The notes beneath the pieces are model-generated. The model was given only the letters and a program-made list of their open reading frames with translations. It was not told the origin of the DNA and did not search any database. From Fredinandcohnia onubensis (GTDB taxonomy: Bacteria; Bacillota; Bacilli; Bacillales; Bacillaceae_L), in the NCBI RefSeq assembly GCF_002734215.1, contig NZ_NSEB01000007.1:124001-188000 (forward strand): a DNA stretch of 64,000 nucleotides. Direction: 5' to 3'. Positions 34,196 to 43,131 of this stretch are shown one piece after another. The position numbers and the translations under genes are program-made. The first letter of the stretch is position 1. The number at the start of each line of letters is the position of its first letter.

Positions 34196-35614
34196 ATGTT
34201 AGTGGAATTAACCGCCCTGCATTGGATATATGTTTCGTTTATCCTCTTAATCATTGGTTTTATGGTGATGAGGAGGGACACTTCACTTATTTGTATTTTC
34301 GGTATCTTTCTTCTCGCCATTACAGCAACTGGTTCAATAAGTGCTTCCGTAAGTGGTGTCTTTAATAGCTTTATTTATGCAATAACCGAGTTACTCTCAA
34401 CGATACTCGTCATATCGATTATTGTTTCGATGAGTAAAGCATTAACGGTGACGGGCATCAATGATATCATGATTGCTCCTTTTGCAAAACTTATCCGTTC
34501 CCCAGCTCTTGCTTATTGGACAATTGGTATTGTCATGATGGTAATATCATGGTTTTTCTGGCCATCCCCAGCAGTGGCCCTTATTGGTGCGGTACTTTTA
34601 CCGGTAGCAATGAGAGTAGGTTTGCCCGCTTTGGGTGTCGCAATGGCAATGAATTTGTTCGGTCACGGAATTGCATTGTCAAGTGATTTTATCATTCAAG
34701 CCGCCCCTAAGCTTACAGCAGATGCTGCTGGTCTTGAAGTTATGGAGGTTGTAAAAGCAAGTATCCCTTTAGTTTTTGTGATGGGGATTGTAACAACAGT
34801 TGTAGCCTATTTCTTACTCCGTCGCGATATGCGAAAAGGAACTCTTTCTGTAGATGGTAATTCTGACTATTCAAATCCGTTGACACAGGATCTTTCAGAA
34901 AAAGAGGAAGAACGTTTAAGAAGCTTACTTTCTACAACCGCAAAACGTCTCTTTGCCATTTTAATCCCTATCCTTTTTGCCCTAGATGTTGTTGCCATGT
35001 CTGTCTTAAATCTTTCCGGCGGAGACGCAACAGCACTTGTTGGTGGAACCTCTATCTTTATTCTTCTACTAATCTCACTTGTTGCTCATAAAAATGCTGG
35101 ATTAGAAAAAACAACAACCTATTTAATTGAAGGCTTTCAATTTGGATTCAAAGTATTTGGTCCGGTCATTCCAATCGCCGCGTTTTTCTATCTTGGGGAC
35201 TCTGGTTTTGTTAAAATCATTGGCGACTTCTTACCAGAGCATTCACAGGGAATTGTGAATGACCTTGGAGTTAGTCTTGCATCTGTCGTACCATTAAACG
35301 CCCCCGTCGGCGCGGTTACCTTAACCATTGTCGGTGCTATTACAGGGTTAGATGGTTCAGGCTTTTCAGGAATTTCGTTAGCTGGCTCACTTGCTGCATT
35401 ATTCTCATCCGCTCTCGGGGCTGGTGCTGCGACATTAACCGCACTTGGTCAAATTGCCGCAATTTGGGTCGGTGGCGGAACCCTCGTTCCATGGGCACTC
35501 ATCCCTGCTGCTGCAATATGCGGTGTCGACCCATTTGAACTTGCTAGGAAGAACTTACTTCCGGTAACAATTGGATTGGTAATAACAACAATTGTAGCGA
35601 TGTTTTTAATCTAA
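34196..35614 (+). CDS. Polytopic membrane transporter, ion-transporter-superfamily-like
   Basis: This 472-residue protein has about 12 hydrophobic segments and a hydrophilic loop near residues 215-250. ATG 34196-34198 is chosen because a GGGGG run precedes it by seven bases. A TTG 33 bases upstream is less likely. Paired half-repeats with Pro/Ser/Gly-rich re-entrant stretches (WPSPAVALIGAVLLP and VPLNAPVGAVTLTIVG) suggest an organic-anion carrier of the CitM/GntP/DctM kind, but the family was not identified. It stands directly before a CitA/DcuS-type sensor, so it may carry a di- or tricarboxylate. A terminator follows. Confidence 0.6.
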   Translation: MLVELTALHWIYVSFILLIIGFMVMRRDTSLICIFGIFLLAITATGSISASVSGVFNSFIYAITELLSTILVISIIVSMSKALTVTGINDIMIAPFAKLIRSPALAYWTIGIVMMVISWFFWPSPAVALIGAVLLPVAMRVGLPALGVAMAMNLFGHGIALSSDFIIQAAPKLTADAAGLEVMEVVKASIPLVFVMGIVTTVVAYFLLRRDMRKGTLSVDGNSDYSNPLTQDLSEKEEERLRSLLSTTAKRLFAILIPILFALDVVAMSVLNLSGGDATALVGGTSIFILLLISLVAHKNAGLEKTTTYLIEGFQFGFKVFGPVIPIAAFFYLGDSGFVKIIGDFLPEHSQGIVNDLGVSLASVVPLNAPVGAVTLTIVGAITGLDGSGFSGISLAGSLAALFSSALGAGAATLTALGQIAAIWVGGGTLVPWALIPAAAICGVDPFELARKNLLPVTIGLVITTIVAMFLI

Positions 35615-35623
35615 TCAATCATT

Positions 35624-35657
35624 AAAGAAGCTCTTACAGGATAAGGGCTTCTTTTTT
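35624..35657 (+). terminator. Terminator of the transporter gene
   Basis: An 8-bp outer stem (35624-35631 with 35647-35654), continued by an inner paired part, is followed by a T-run ten bases after the transporter stop. Confidence 0.75.
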
Positions 35658-35785
35658 ACTTTTTATAAAATAGTAATTTATAAAAGTTTCAATAAATTAA
35701 ATGTTATGAATCTACGCCATTTTTCGATATAATACTAGTAGATTCTACATTTTCTTCCTATATTAATGTCATCGGAGAGAGACAC

Positions 35786-37393
35786 ATGTTAAAGCTTTTT
35801 AACATTACCTTACAAACTAAAATTATCACATTAATTCTTACTTTAATTGTGTTTGTGACATCAGTCTTAACAGGGATGTTTATTTATTATGAAGCAAAAG
35901 AAACCAATGAAGAAATGCAAAAGCTTTCTTTACAGGCATCACGTACACTTTCATTAATACCGGCCTTGAAAGATGGTTCTCATGAAGATTTACAATCTGG
36001 TTCGATGGAAGCAATTACACAGCAAATCAGCAACCAAGTTGGAGCTAATTTTATTTTTATCGAATATAAGGATGGGCTAAACTTCTCTTATCCCGATGTT
36101 AGTATCGACCATTCAGCCTTTGATGACGAAAACTATAAAGCGATTGTGTTTGGCAGCTTTTACACAGTCGAAACAGATAATGAACTAGGGAATATTTTGT
36201 GGGGAAAGGCACCGATTATTTCAGGAGAATCTGGACAACAAATCATTGGTGTTGTAAGTGTCGGTTATTTAAAAAATGAAATAAAACAAAATATCAATCA
36301 GAAGTTACTTAAAACGTTATTTATTGCGATTATCGTTTTAATCGTTGGCTTATTTGGTGGGGTTCTATTAGCAAGGAGTATTCGCAATGACATAATGGGA
36401 CTTGAACCACATGAAATTGCTTCCTTATATCGAGAAAGGAATGCAATCTTAAAATCTGTAAAAGAAGGAATTATTGCAATTGATAATAAGGGATATATTA
36501 CATTACTTAATAAATCTGCAAAACAAATGCTTGGAATTTCAAAAGATAGCATTAATAAACCAATTGCTGAGCTTCTGCCAAACACCAGAATGCTCCGGGT
36601 ATTAGATACAAATATGGTTGAGACCGATGATGAAATGATTATCAATAATCGTGTGTTAATTGTGAACCGTATGCCTATTATTGAGAATGGTAAAACAGTT
36701 GGAGTCGTTTCTAGTTTTAGAGATAAAACAGAAATTAAGAAAATGGTCGATACCTTAACAGAGATAAAAAACTACTCCGAGGATTTGAGGGCACAGACTC
36801 ATGAATTCACAAATAAATTATATGTTTTATCCGGATTACTGCAGTTAAAACAGTATGAACAAGCAATTGCTATGATTCAGGAAGAAACAAATCAACTAAA
36901 CTTTCAAAACGATATATTGTTTAATCAAATTAAAGATCCTAAGCTCCAAGCTATTATACTTGGAAAGGTAGGAAAGGCATCGGAAAAGAAGGTTAGTTTG
37001 ATAATCGATGAAAATAGCTATTTATCCAAATTACCGGACCATATCTCAATTACGGATTGTATCATCATAATTGGAAATCTGATTGACAATGCAATTGACG
37101 AAGTGATGCAAGACGAAGGTGAAGTAACATTTTTCGTAACCGACATCGGAAACGATATTGTCTTCGAAGTTAGTGATAATGGTAACGGGATTCCAACCGA
37201 AAAAATGTCCCTTCTCTTTGAAAAAGGAGTATCCTCTAAAGGTGAAGAAAACAGGGGCTTTGGACTGTGGAATGTGAAGACCGTTGTCGATAAGTTAAAT
37301 GGGTCAATCGAAATATCAAAAGGAAAGAATGGCGGAGCAATTTTTACGGTTTTTCTACCGATAAAAAGTCAGATTGATAAGGAGGAAGACTGA
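35786..37393 (+). CDS. CitA/DcuS-family sensor histidine kinase
   Basis: This 535-residue membrane kinase has transmembrane segments near 13-33 and 176-196 enclosing an extracytoplasmic PAS-like sensor (about 35-170). A cytoplasmic PAS follows at about 215-315. The phosphoacceptor is H339 in LRAQTHEFTNKL. The ATPase has N-box IIGNLIDNAIDE and G-boxes DNGNGIP and GFGLWNVK. This family senses citrate, malate, fumarate and similar acids outside the cell. Its stop overlaps the regulator start (TGATG). With tctB-tctA immediately downstream it most likely senses the tricarboxylate that TctABC imports. Confidence 0.92.
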   Translation: MLKLFNITLQTKIITLILTLIVFVTSVLTGMFIYYEAKETNEEMQKLSLQASRTLSLIPALKDGSHEDLQSGSMEAITQQISNQVGANFIFIEYKDGLNFSYPDVSIDHSAFDDENYKAIVFGSFYTVETDNELGNILWGKAPIISGESGQQIIGVVSVGYLKNEIKQNINQKLLKTLFIAIIVLIVGLFGGVLLARSIRNDIMGLEPHEIASLYRERNAILKSVKEGIIAIDNKGYITLLNKSAKQMLGISKDSINKPIAELLPNTRMLRVLDTNMVETDDEMIINNRVLIVNRMPIIENGKTVGVVSSFRDKTEIKKMVDTLTEIKNYSEDLRAQTHEFTNKLYVLSGLLQLKQYEQAIAMIQEETNQLNFQNDILFNQIKDPKLQAIILGKVGKASEKKVSLIIDENSYLSKLPDHISITDCIIIIGNLIDNAIDEVMQDEGEVTFFVTDIGNDIVFEVSDNGNGIPTEKMSLLFEKGVSSKGEENRGFGLWNVKTVVDKLNGSIEISKGKNGGAIFTVFLPIKSQIDKEED

Positions 37394-38076
37394 TGATAAA
37401 TGTACTTATTGCTGAGGATGACTTTAGGGTAGCCTCGATTCATGAACAATTCTTACAAAGAATTGAAGCTGTGAACCTGATGGGTAAATCCTCAAACGCA
37501 AAGGAAACCCTTGATTTGTTAAACCAACATCAAAATATAGACTTGCTTTTATTAGATGTTTATATGCCCGATAAAATGGGTACTGAAATTTTGCCGATCA
37601 TTCGAAATCTGCATCCTGATGTAGACATCATTATGATAACTGCCGCGACGGAAAAGAAACATTTAGAAGAATCGCTCCGTGGCGGAGTTTTTCATTACCT
37701 GATAAAACCGGTAACATTTGAAAAATTTACGGAAACGATAGAAAAATATATCGAAAAGAAAGAACTATTAAACAGCAGGAATGAAGTCGATCAGACGATT
37801 GTAGACCACTATTTCGGGGGCAAACAAATTCAGCCTGTCGAAAAGAAAATACATTATCCAAAAGGTATTGACCCCCTTTCCCTTGAAAAAGTACGAGATA
37901 TTATCAACCGCTTGGATACAGGAATTACTGCTGAAGAAATGGGTGAACGCATGGGAGCATCCAGAACAACCGCAAGACGTTACTTAGAATACCTAGCATC
38001 AACTAATGAGGTAATTGCCGAACTTGAATATGGGATTGTCGGTAGGCCAGAACGTAAATATTCAAAACAAAGATGA
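37393..38076 (+). CDS. CitB/DcuR-family response regulator
   Basis: This 227-residue regulator has a receiver domain with phosphoacceptor D55 (LLLLDVYMP), a conserved lysine in YLIKPVTF and a C-terminal helix-turn-helix (ITAEEMGERMGASRTTARRYL). This is the layout of CitT/MalR/DcuR partners. It is translationally coupled to the kinase. It is expected to activate the adjacent tctBA genes and perhaps the opposite tctC operon. Confidence 0.92.
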   Translation: MINVLIAEDDFRVASIHEQFLQRIEAVNLMGKSSNAKETLDLLNQHQNIDLLLLDVYMPDKMGTEILPIIRNLHPDVDIIMITAATEKKHLEESLRGGVFHYLIKPVTFEKFTETIEKYIEKKELLNSRNEVDQTIVDHYFGGKQIQPVEKKIHYPKGIDPLSLEKVRDIINRLDTGITAEEMGERMGASRTTARRYLEYLASTNEVIAELEYGIVGRPERKYSKQR

Positions 38077-38088
38077 TCATAAAAGGTT

Positions 38089-38120
38089 AAGCATCTTGAA
38101 TCTCTTTCAAGATGCTTTTC
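38089..38120 (+). terminator. Terminator of the two-component operon
   Basis: A 12-bp stem (38089-38100 with about 38106-38117) with a five-base loop is followed by TTTTCC. It separates the regulator genes from tctBA. Confidence 0.8.
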
Positions 38121-38169
38121 CATGAACAAAATGAACTAAAAGAATTTATCGAATTTTATATTACTTATT

Positions 38170-38186
38170 TTGAAAACGGTTACAAA
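38170..38186 (+). promoter_or_regulatory. CcpA cre site upstream of tctB
   Basis: TTGAAAACGGTTACAAA fits the cre consensus WTGNAANCGNWNNCAWW at all defined positions. It lies about 140 bases before the tctB start and after the upstream terminator, so repression of tctBA by glucose through CcpA is predicted. Confidence 0.75.
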
Positions 38187-38324
38187 TTTGTGTCTGAACT
38201 TTTAAAATAGTTTTAAGAGTTATATTAGAACAACTAAGAATTTTAACTACTATGAGGGGTGTTTAAAAGGTCAAGTAAACGAATCAATAATAAAAAAAGA
38301 TTTAGAGAAAGGAAGGTTATAAAA

Positions 38325-38774
38325 ATGGGGGCAACTAGATTAATTCTACCGATTATTTCAATTCTAATTAGCATTTTCTACTTTATTTCAACTCTTAATC
38401 TACCTAAAGCCAAATTGGGAGACCCAAATGGTCCACTCTATTTTCCAATGATGGTTAGTATTTTTCTATTTATTGTGAGTGTTATTTATCTCATAAAAGA
38501 ACTTAAAAATCACTATCCCAAAAATGATGAAATCAAGTTATTGTTTAAGGGCAGAGTTCCCTTTCTAATCATTTCTACATTGGTATTATCATTGATTTAC
38601 ACGCTCATTTTTGAAAGAGTAGGATTCTTAATTTCAACAATGCTGTTCATGGCAGCTGTTTTATTCATCGTTAATGGTAAAGAAAAATGGAAGGTTAATA
38701 TTAGTGTAGCTGTTTTATTTAGTTTGGGATCATGGTACGCCTTTTCTCAACTTCTAGCCGTCAGCTTACCATAG
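38325..38774 (+). CDS. tctB: Tripartite tricarboxylate transporter small membrane subunit TctB
   Basis: This 149-residue membrane protein with about four hydrophobic segments is the small permease subunit of a TTT family importer. The start is ATG 38325-38327 behind GGAAGG. A GTG 66 bases upstream lacks a proper ribosome site. The conserved stretch LPKAKLGDPNGPLYFP follows the first membrane segment, as in other TctB proteins. It lies 16 bases before tctA. Confidence 0.87.
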   Translation: MGATRLILPIISILISIFYFISTLNLPKAKLGDPNGPLYFPMMVSIFLFIVSVIYLIKELKNHYPKNDEIKLLFKGRVPFLIISTLVLSLIYTLIFERVGFLISTMLFMAAVLFIVNGKEKWKVNISVAVLFSLGSWYAFSQLLAVSLP

Positions 38775-38790
38775 ATTAAGGGGGGATAAC

Positions 38791-40299
38791 ATGGATATCC
38801 AAGGAATTCTTGAAGGATTTGCAACGGTACTTAGACCGGAAAATATACTATTTGTCGTATTCGGAGGATTTTTAGGAACCATTGTTGGGATGCTTCCAGG
38901 TTTAGGACCGGCAACAGCAATTGCGGTTTTAATCCCAGTTACATTCGGAATGGATCCAACAAGTGCATTAATTTTAATGGCAACAATTTACTATGGTGCC
39001 ATGTATGGTGGATCTTTAAGTTCAATCTTGATTAACACTCCTGGTGACGGATCAGCTGTTGCCGCTACATTTGATGGTTACCAAATGGCAAAAGCAGGTC
39101 GTGCTGGCCCAGCGATTGCGATTACGGCAATCGGTTCACTCATCGGTGGTTTTGTCGCAGTTATTGGTTTTATGTTTTTAGCAAAGCCACTATCTAATTT
39201 CGCTCTACAGTTTGGTCCAGCGGAATACTTTTTACTTATGCTTTTCACTTTATCAGCTGTCGTTTCCTTATCAATTGGAAATATGACTAAAGGATTCATT
39301 TCAATGGGACTTGGATTAGTACTAGCTACAGTTGGTATCGACCTTCAGACAGGAGTACACCGTTTTACATTTGGAAATGTTCATTTAAGTGATGGAATCA
39401 ACTTCTTAGTTATTATTATTGGTATCTATGCAGTTGGAGAAATTCTCTATAACTACTTAACAATTGATAGACCAATTGGTAAGAAGAATAAACTTGGACG
39501 AGTTTGGATTACAAAGGATGACTGGAAACGTTCAAAATGGCCAATGTTCCGTAGTTCGCCACTAGGCTTCATTGTTGGTATTCTACCTGGTGCCGGTGGC
39601 GCGATTGCTTCATTAATGGCATACAGTACGGAAAAACAACTTTCGAAGCGTCCTGAAGAGTTCGGTAAAGGGGCAATTGAAGGATTAGCCGCACCCGAAA
39701 CGGCTAACAACTCAGCAGCGGTTGGTGCTTTCGTTCCACTATTAACTATGGGTATCCCAGGTTCTGGAACAACAGCCGTAATGCTAGGAGCTCTTGTCAT
39801 GCTAGGTGTAAAACCGGGTCCACTTCTATTCGAAAGTGATCCAAATATGGTATGGAGTTTAATCGATAGTCTATTCTTGGGTAATATTTTCTTATTCTTA
39901 ATTAACGTATTAATGGTTGGTGTTTTTGTAAAAATCTTAGATGTTCCGGCAAAGGTCTTATACCCAATTATTTTAGTCCTTGCATTTATCGGTGCATACA
40001 CAATGAACTACACAATATTAGACTTCTATATTTTAATTATTTTCGGTGTCATCGGTTTATTCTTGAAGCTCTACGACTTCCCAATTGCTCCAATGATTTT
40101 AGCATTAATTGTTGGAAGCGATATGGAACAAAACTTCAGAAAAAGCCTTGTAGCTGGTCATGGTAATTTAGATATCTTTGTTAGTTCACCTATTTCAATT
40201 ACACTATTAATCTTGACACTTTTATCACTAACATATCCATTATTCGTGAACAGAAGAAAAAAGAAAAAGACAGATCTAAACGAAAATACCTCCCTTTAG
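38791..40299 (+). CDS. tctA: Tripartite tricarboxylate transporter large membrane subunit TctA
   Basis: This 502-residue permease has about 12 membrane segments and forms the main channel of the TTT importer. The duplicated family motif occurs in both halves (GTIVGMLPGLGPATAIAVL near residue 30 and VGILPGAGGAIASLMAYS near 262), as does the conserved YGGSLSSILINTPG. It works with TctB and the extracytoplasmic TctC encoded on the other strand, importing a tricarboxylate with an ion gradient. It ends at a bidirectional terminator facing the aconitase gene. Confidence 0.95.
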   Translation: MDIQGILEGFATVLRPENILFVVFGGFLGTIVGMLPGLGPATAIAVLIPVTFGMDPTSALILMATIYYGAMYGGSLSSILINTPGDGSAVAATFDGYQMAKAGRAGPAIAITAIGSLIGGFVAVIGFMFLAKPLSNFALQFGPAEYFLLMLFTLSAVVSLSIGNMTKGFISMGLGLVLATVGIDLQTGVHRFTFGNVHLSDGINFLVIIIGIYAVGEILYNYLTIDRPIGKKNKLGRVWITKDDWKRSKWPMFRSSPLGFIVGILPGAGGAIASLMAYSTEKQLSKRPEEFGKGAIEGLAAPETANNSAAVGAFVPLLTMGIPGSGTTAVMLGALVMLGVKPGPLLFESDPNMVWSLIDSLFLGNIFLFLINVLMVGVFVKILDVPAKVLYPIILVLAFIGAYTMNYTILDFYILIIFGVIGLFLKLYDFPIAPMILALIVGSDMEQNFRKSLVAGHGNLDIFVSSPISITLLILTLLSLTYPLFVNRRKKKKTDLNENTSL

Positions 40300-40322
40300 A
40301 ATGAATAATCGATTAAATTGTA

Positions 40323-40360
40323 GATTAAAACCCTTAGTACTCTTACTAAGGGTTTTAATC
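40323..40360. terminator. Bidirectional terminator between tctA and the aconitase gene
   Basis: A perfect 17-bp stem (40323-40339 with 40344-40360, four-base loop) is rich in A at the 5' and T at the 3' end of each strand. Confidence 0.92.
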
Positions 40361-40362
40361 GT

Positions 40363-43053
40363 TTATGAAAGATTTTCAAGTACGGTATGTAAAATACCAC
40401 CGTTTTGATAATATTCAATTTCCACTACACTATCTAAACGTACAGTAGCGGTGAATTCAATTTGTTCTAATTGGTCTTCTTTCCTTGCAATCACTTGAAC
40501 CTTTTGTCCTGGTTTGATTTCACCGTTTAGACCTTTTATTTCAAAGTCCTCTCTACCATCTAATTGTAAGGTATCGGCGTTCTCACCTTCATTAAATTGA
40601 AGTGGCAATACTCCCATCCCTACTAGATTGCTACGATGAATGCGCTCGAAGCTCTCGGCTAGGACTACTTTAACACCTAATAACGCCGTTCCTTTTGCAG
40701 CCCAATCACGTGAACTTCCTGTGCCATACTCTTTACCTGCAATGATAAGAAGGTTTTGATTTCCCTCCTTATATTTCACTGCTGCATCATAAACTGGCAT
40801 GATTTCACCAGTTGGCAAATACTTCGTAAAGCCTCCTTCTATTCCATTAGCTAATTTATTACGAATTCGGATATTCGCAAATGTCCCCCTAACCATTACA
40901 TGATGATTTCCTCTTCTTGAACCATATGCATTGAATTCCCGAACTGGAATACCTTTATCTGTTAGGAATATACCGGCTGGGCTTTTTACTGGAATTTGCC
41001 CAACTGGAGAAATATGATCTGTTGTAATCGAGTCACCTAACATTAATAAGGCCCTCATGTTTTTAAAATCTGAGTCTGTCTTGACTGTTGAATGCTCTTC
41101 AAGGAAATACGGCGCTTCCTGTATATAGGATGACTGATCATCCCATTTATAAAGCATCCCTTCAGAAGATTCAATCGACGACCATGCCTCATTTTCAAAA
41201 ATATGTTCATACTCCTCTTTAAATAGCTCTTTCGTAATAGTAGAACGGATCACTTCATTTATTTCTTCTGTAGATGGCCAAATATCTTTTAAATATACTG
41301 GATTTCCTTTGTTTCCGAAACCAAGTGGTTCTGAGTACATATCTAATTGAACTGAACCCGCTAGAGCATACGCAACCACCAATGGCGGCGAACTTAAGTA
41401 ATTTGCTTTTATAAGTGGATGTACCCGTCCTTCAAAGTTTCGATTTCCACTTAAAACAGAAGCGACAAGTAGATTATTCTTTTTAATTGCCTCCTCGACA
41501 GATTCAAGAAGGGATCCACTATTTCCGCAGCATGTTGCACAACCATAACCATCAATATAAAATCCAATCTCTTCTAATGCCTTTAGTAAACCAGATGCTT
41601 CAAGGTATTTTGTAACTACACGTGAGCCTGGTGTTAAACTTGTTTTTACAAACTCAGGCTTCTTAAGGCCAAGTTCCAATGCCTTTTTGGCCACTAAGCC
41701 TGCTGCTACCATCACACTTGGATTCGAGGTGTTTGTACAGCTTGTAATGGCTGCGAGTACGAGGGAACCAGTACTGATCACACTACCGTCCTTTAACTCA
41801 ACTTTCTTAGTTAGCTCTGCTTCATCTAAGCCATACCCGCCACTTGCAACCGCCTGTGTTACGACTCTAGAAAACTCATCCTTCATCGAGCGCAATTCAA
41901 TACTATCCTGTGGTCTTTTTGGACCCGCAACTGTTGGTTTAATTGTTGATAAATCCAGCTCTAGTGTTTCAGTAAACTTCGGGTTAGGGGTATCATCTGT
42001 TCTAAATAAACCTTGGGCCTCATAATATGCCTTTATCAATGATCGGTTTTCTCCACGTCCTGTTAGCTCGAGATAATCTAATGTCACTTCATCAATCGGA
42101 AAATAACCCATAGTCGCTCCATATTCAGGAGCCATATTGGCAATTGTTGCTCGGTCAGTTAAAGAAATACTGGATAATCCTTTGCCAAAAAACTCAACAA
42201 ACTTGCCTACTACTCCTTTTTTTCGAAGTGAATTTGTAATCGTTAATGCAAGATCTGTTGCCGTAACACCTTCTTGAAGCTTACCTGTCAGCTTTATTCC
42301 TACTACCTCAGGAATCACGAAATAAAGTGGTTGTCCAAGCATGGCTGCTTCTGCTTCGATTCCACCAACACCCCATCCTATTGTTCCAAGTCCATTAATC
42401 ATCGGTGTATGGGAATCTGTACCTACAAGAGAATCTGGATAGACAATGTTTTCTCCATTTTCATTTTTTGTGACAATCGAAGTAGCCAAATACTCTAAAT
42501 TAACCTGGTGCACAATACCGTTTGAAGGTGGTACTGCCCTAAAATTAGAAAAGCTATTTTGCGCCCACCTAACAAAGCGATATCTTTCTAAATTTCGTTC
42601 GTATTCAAGATTAAGATTATTAGACAAAGATTCTTGGTTTCCAAAATAATCCACAATCATTGAATGGTCAATTACTAAATCTACTGGAATTTGGGGATTT
42701 ATGCGTGATACATCTCCACCTTTTCGTTTCACAGCATCTCTCATGGCAGCTAAATCCACGATGGCAGGAATTCCTGTAAAGTCTTGAAAGACAATTCTAG
42801 CTGGCTTGAATGGAACTTCTTTTTTCTCCCATTGTGTCTTCTCCCAGTTTGCAAGTTGTTCAATATGTGAGGTGGTGATTTGCTTTCCATCTAGATGGCG
42901 AACAGCAGCCTCTAGCAGCATTTTAATTGAATTAGGAAGTGATGAAATCGGATACCCATTCGTTTCTAGATCTTTTATTCTATAATATTGATATTCTTTT
43001 CCATCTACATATAATGTTCTTTTTAATGTAGATCGAGAATCAGTTACACTCAT
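40363..43053 (-). CDS. Aconitase-family hydratase (AcnA/AcnD-like)
   Basis: This 896-residue Fe-S hydratase of the AcnA/IRP type has all domains. The cluster cysteines lie in AITSCTNTSNPS (near residue 437) and GYGCATCCGNSG (near 503 and 506), where usual AcnA has CTTCIGNSG; one extra cysteine is present. The swivel domain GTGSSRDWAAKG is complete. It is last in the tctC-prpB-prpF operon, not near citrate synthase or icd. It is therefore a specialised paralogue acting on a tricarboxylate delivered by TctABC and PrpF. An AcnD role (2-methylcitrate to 2-methylaconitate) or hydration of cis-aconitate are both possible. Confidence 0.88.
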   Translation of the reverse strand: MSVTDSRSTLKRTLYVDGKEYQYYRIKDLETNGYPISSLPNSIKMLLEAAVRHLDGKQITTSHIEQLANWEKTQWEKKEVPFKPARIVFQDFTGIPAIVDLAAMRDAVKRKGGDVSRINPQIPVDLVIDHSMIVDYFGNQESLSNNLNLEYERNLERYRFVRWAQNSFSNFRAVPPSNGIVHQVNLEYLATSIVTKNENGENIVYPDSLVGTDSHTPMINGLGTIGWGVGGIEAEAAMLGQPLYFVIPEVVGIKLTGKLQEGVTATDLALTITNSLRKKGVVGKFVEFFGKGLSSISLTDRATIANMAPEYGATMGYFPIDEVTLDYLELTGRGENRSLIKAYYEAQGLFRTDDTPNPKFTETLELDLSTIKPTVAGPKRPQDSIELRSMKDEFSRVVTQAVASGGYGLDEAELTKKVELKDGSVISTGSLVLAAITSCTNTSNPSVMVAAGLVAKKALELGLKKPEFVKTSLTPGSRVVTKYLEASGLLKALEEIGFYIDGYGCATCCGNSGSLLESVEEAIKKNNLLVASVLSGNRNFEGRVHPLIKANYLSSPPLVVAYALAGSVQLDMYSEPLGFGNKGNPVYLKDIWPSTEEINEVIRSTITKELFKEEYEHIFENEAWSSIESSEGMLYKWDDQSSYIQEAPYFLEEHSTVKTDSDFKNMRALLMLGDSITTDHISPVGQIPVKSPAGIFLTDKGIPVREFNAYGSRRGNHHVMVRGTFANIRIRNKLANGIEGGFTKYLPTGEIMPVYDAAVKYKEGNQNLLIIAGKEYGTGSSRDWAAKGTALLGVKVVLAESFERIHRSNLVGMGVLPLQFNEGENADTLQLDGREDFEIKGLNGEIKPGQKVQVIARKEDQLEQIEFTATVRLDSVVEIEYYQNGGILHTVLENLS

Positions 43054-43131
43054 GGTTTCGCCTCCCTTGTTGTTGTAAACATTGAAAAAATAGTCTAGTT
43101 GATGTCAATCAGCTAGATATTATGATAAACA

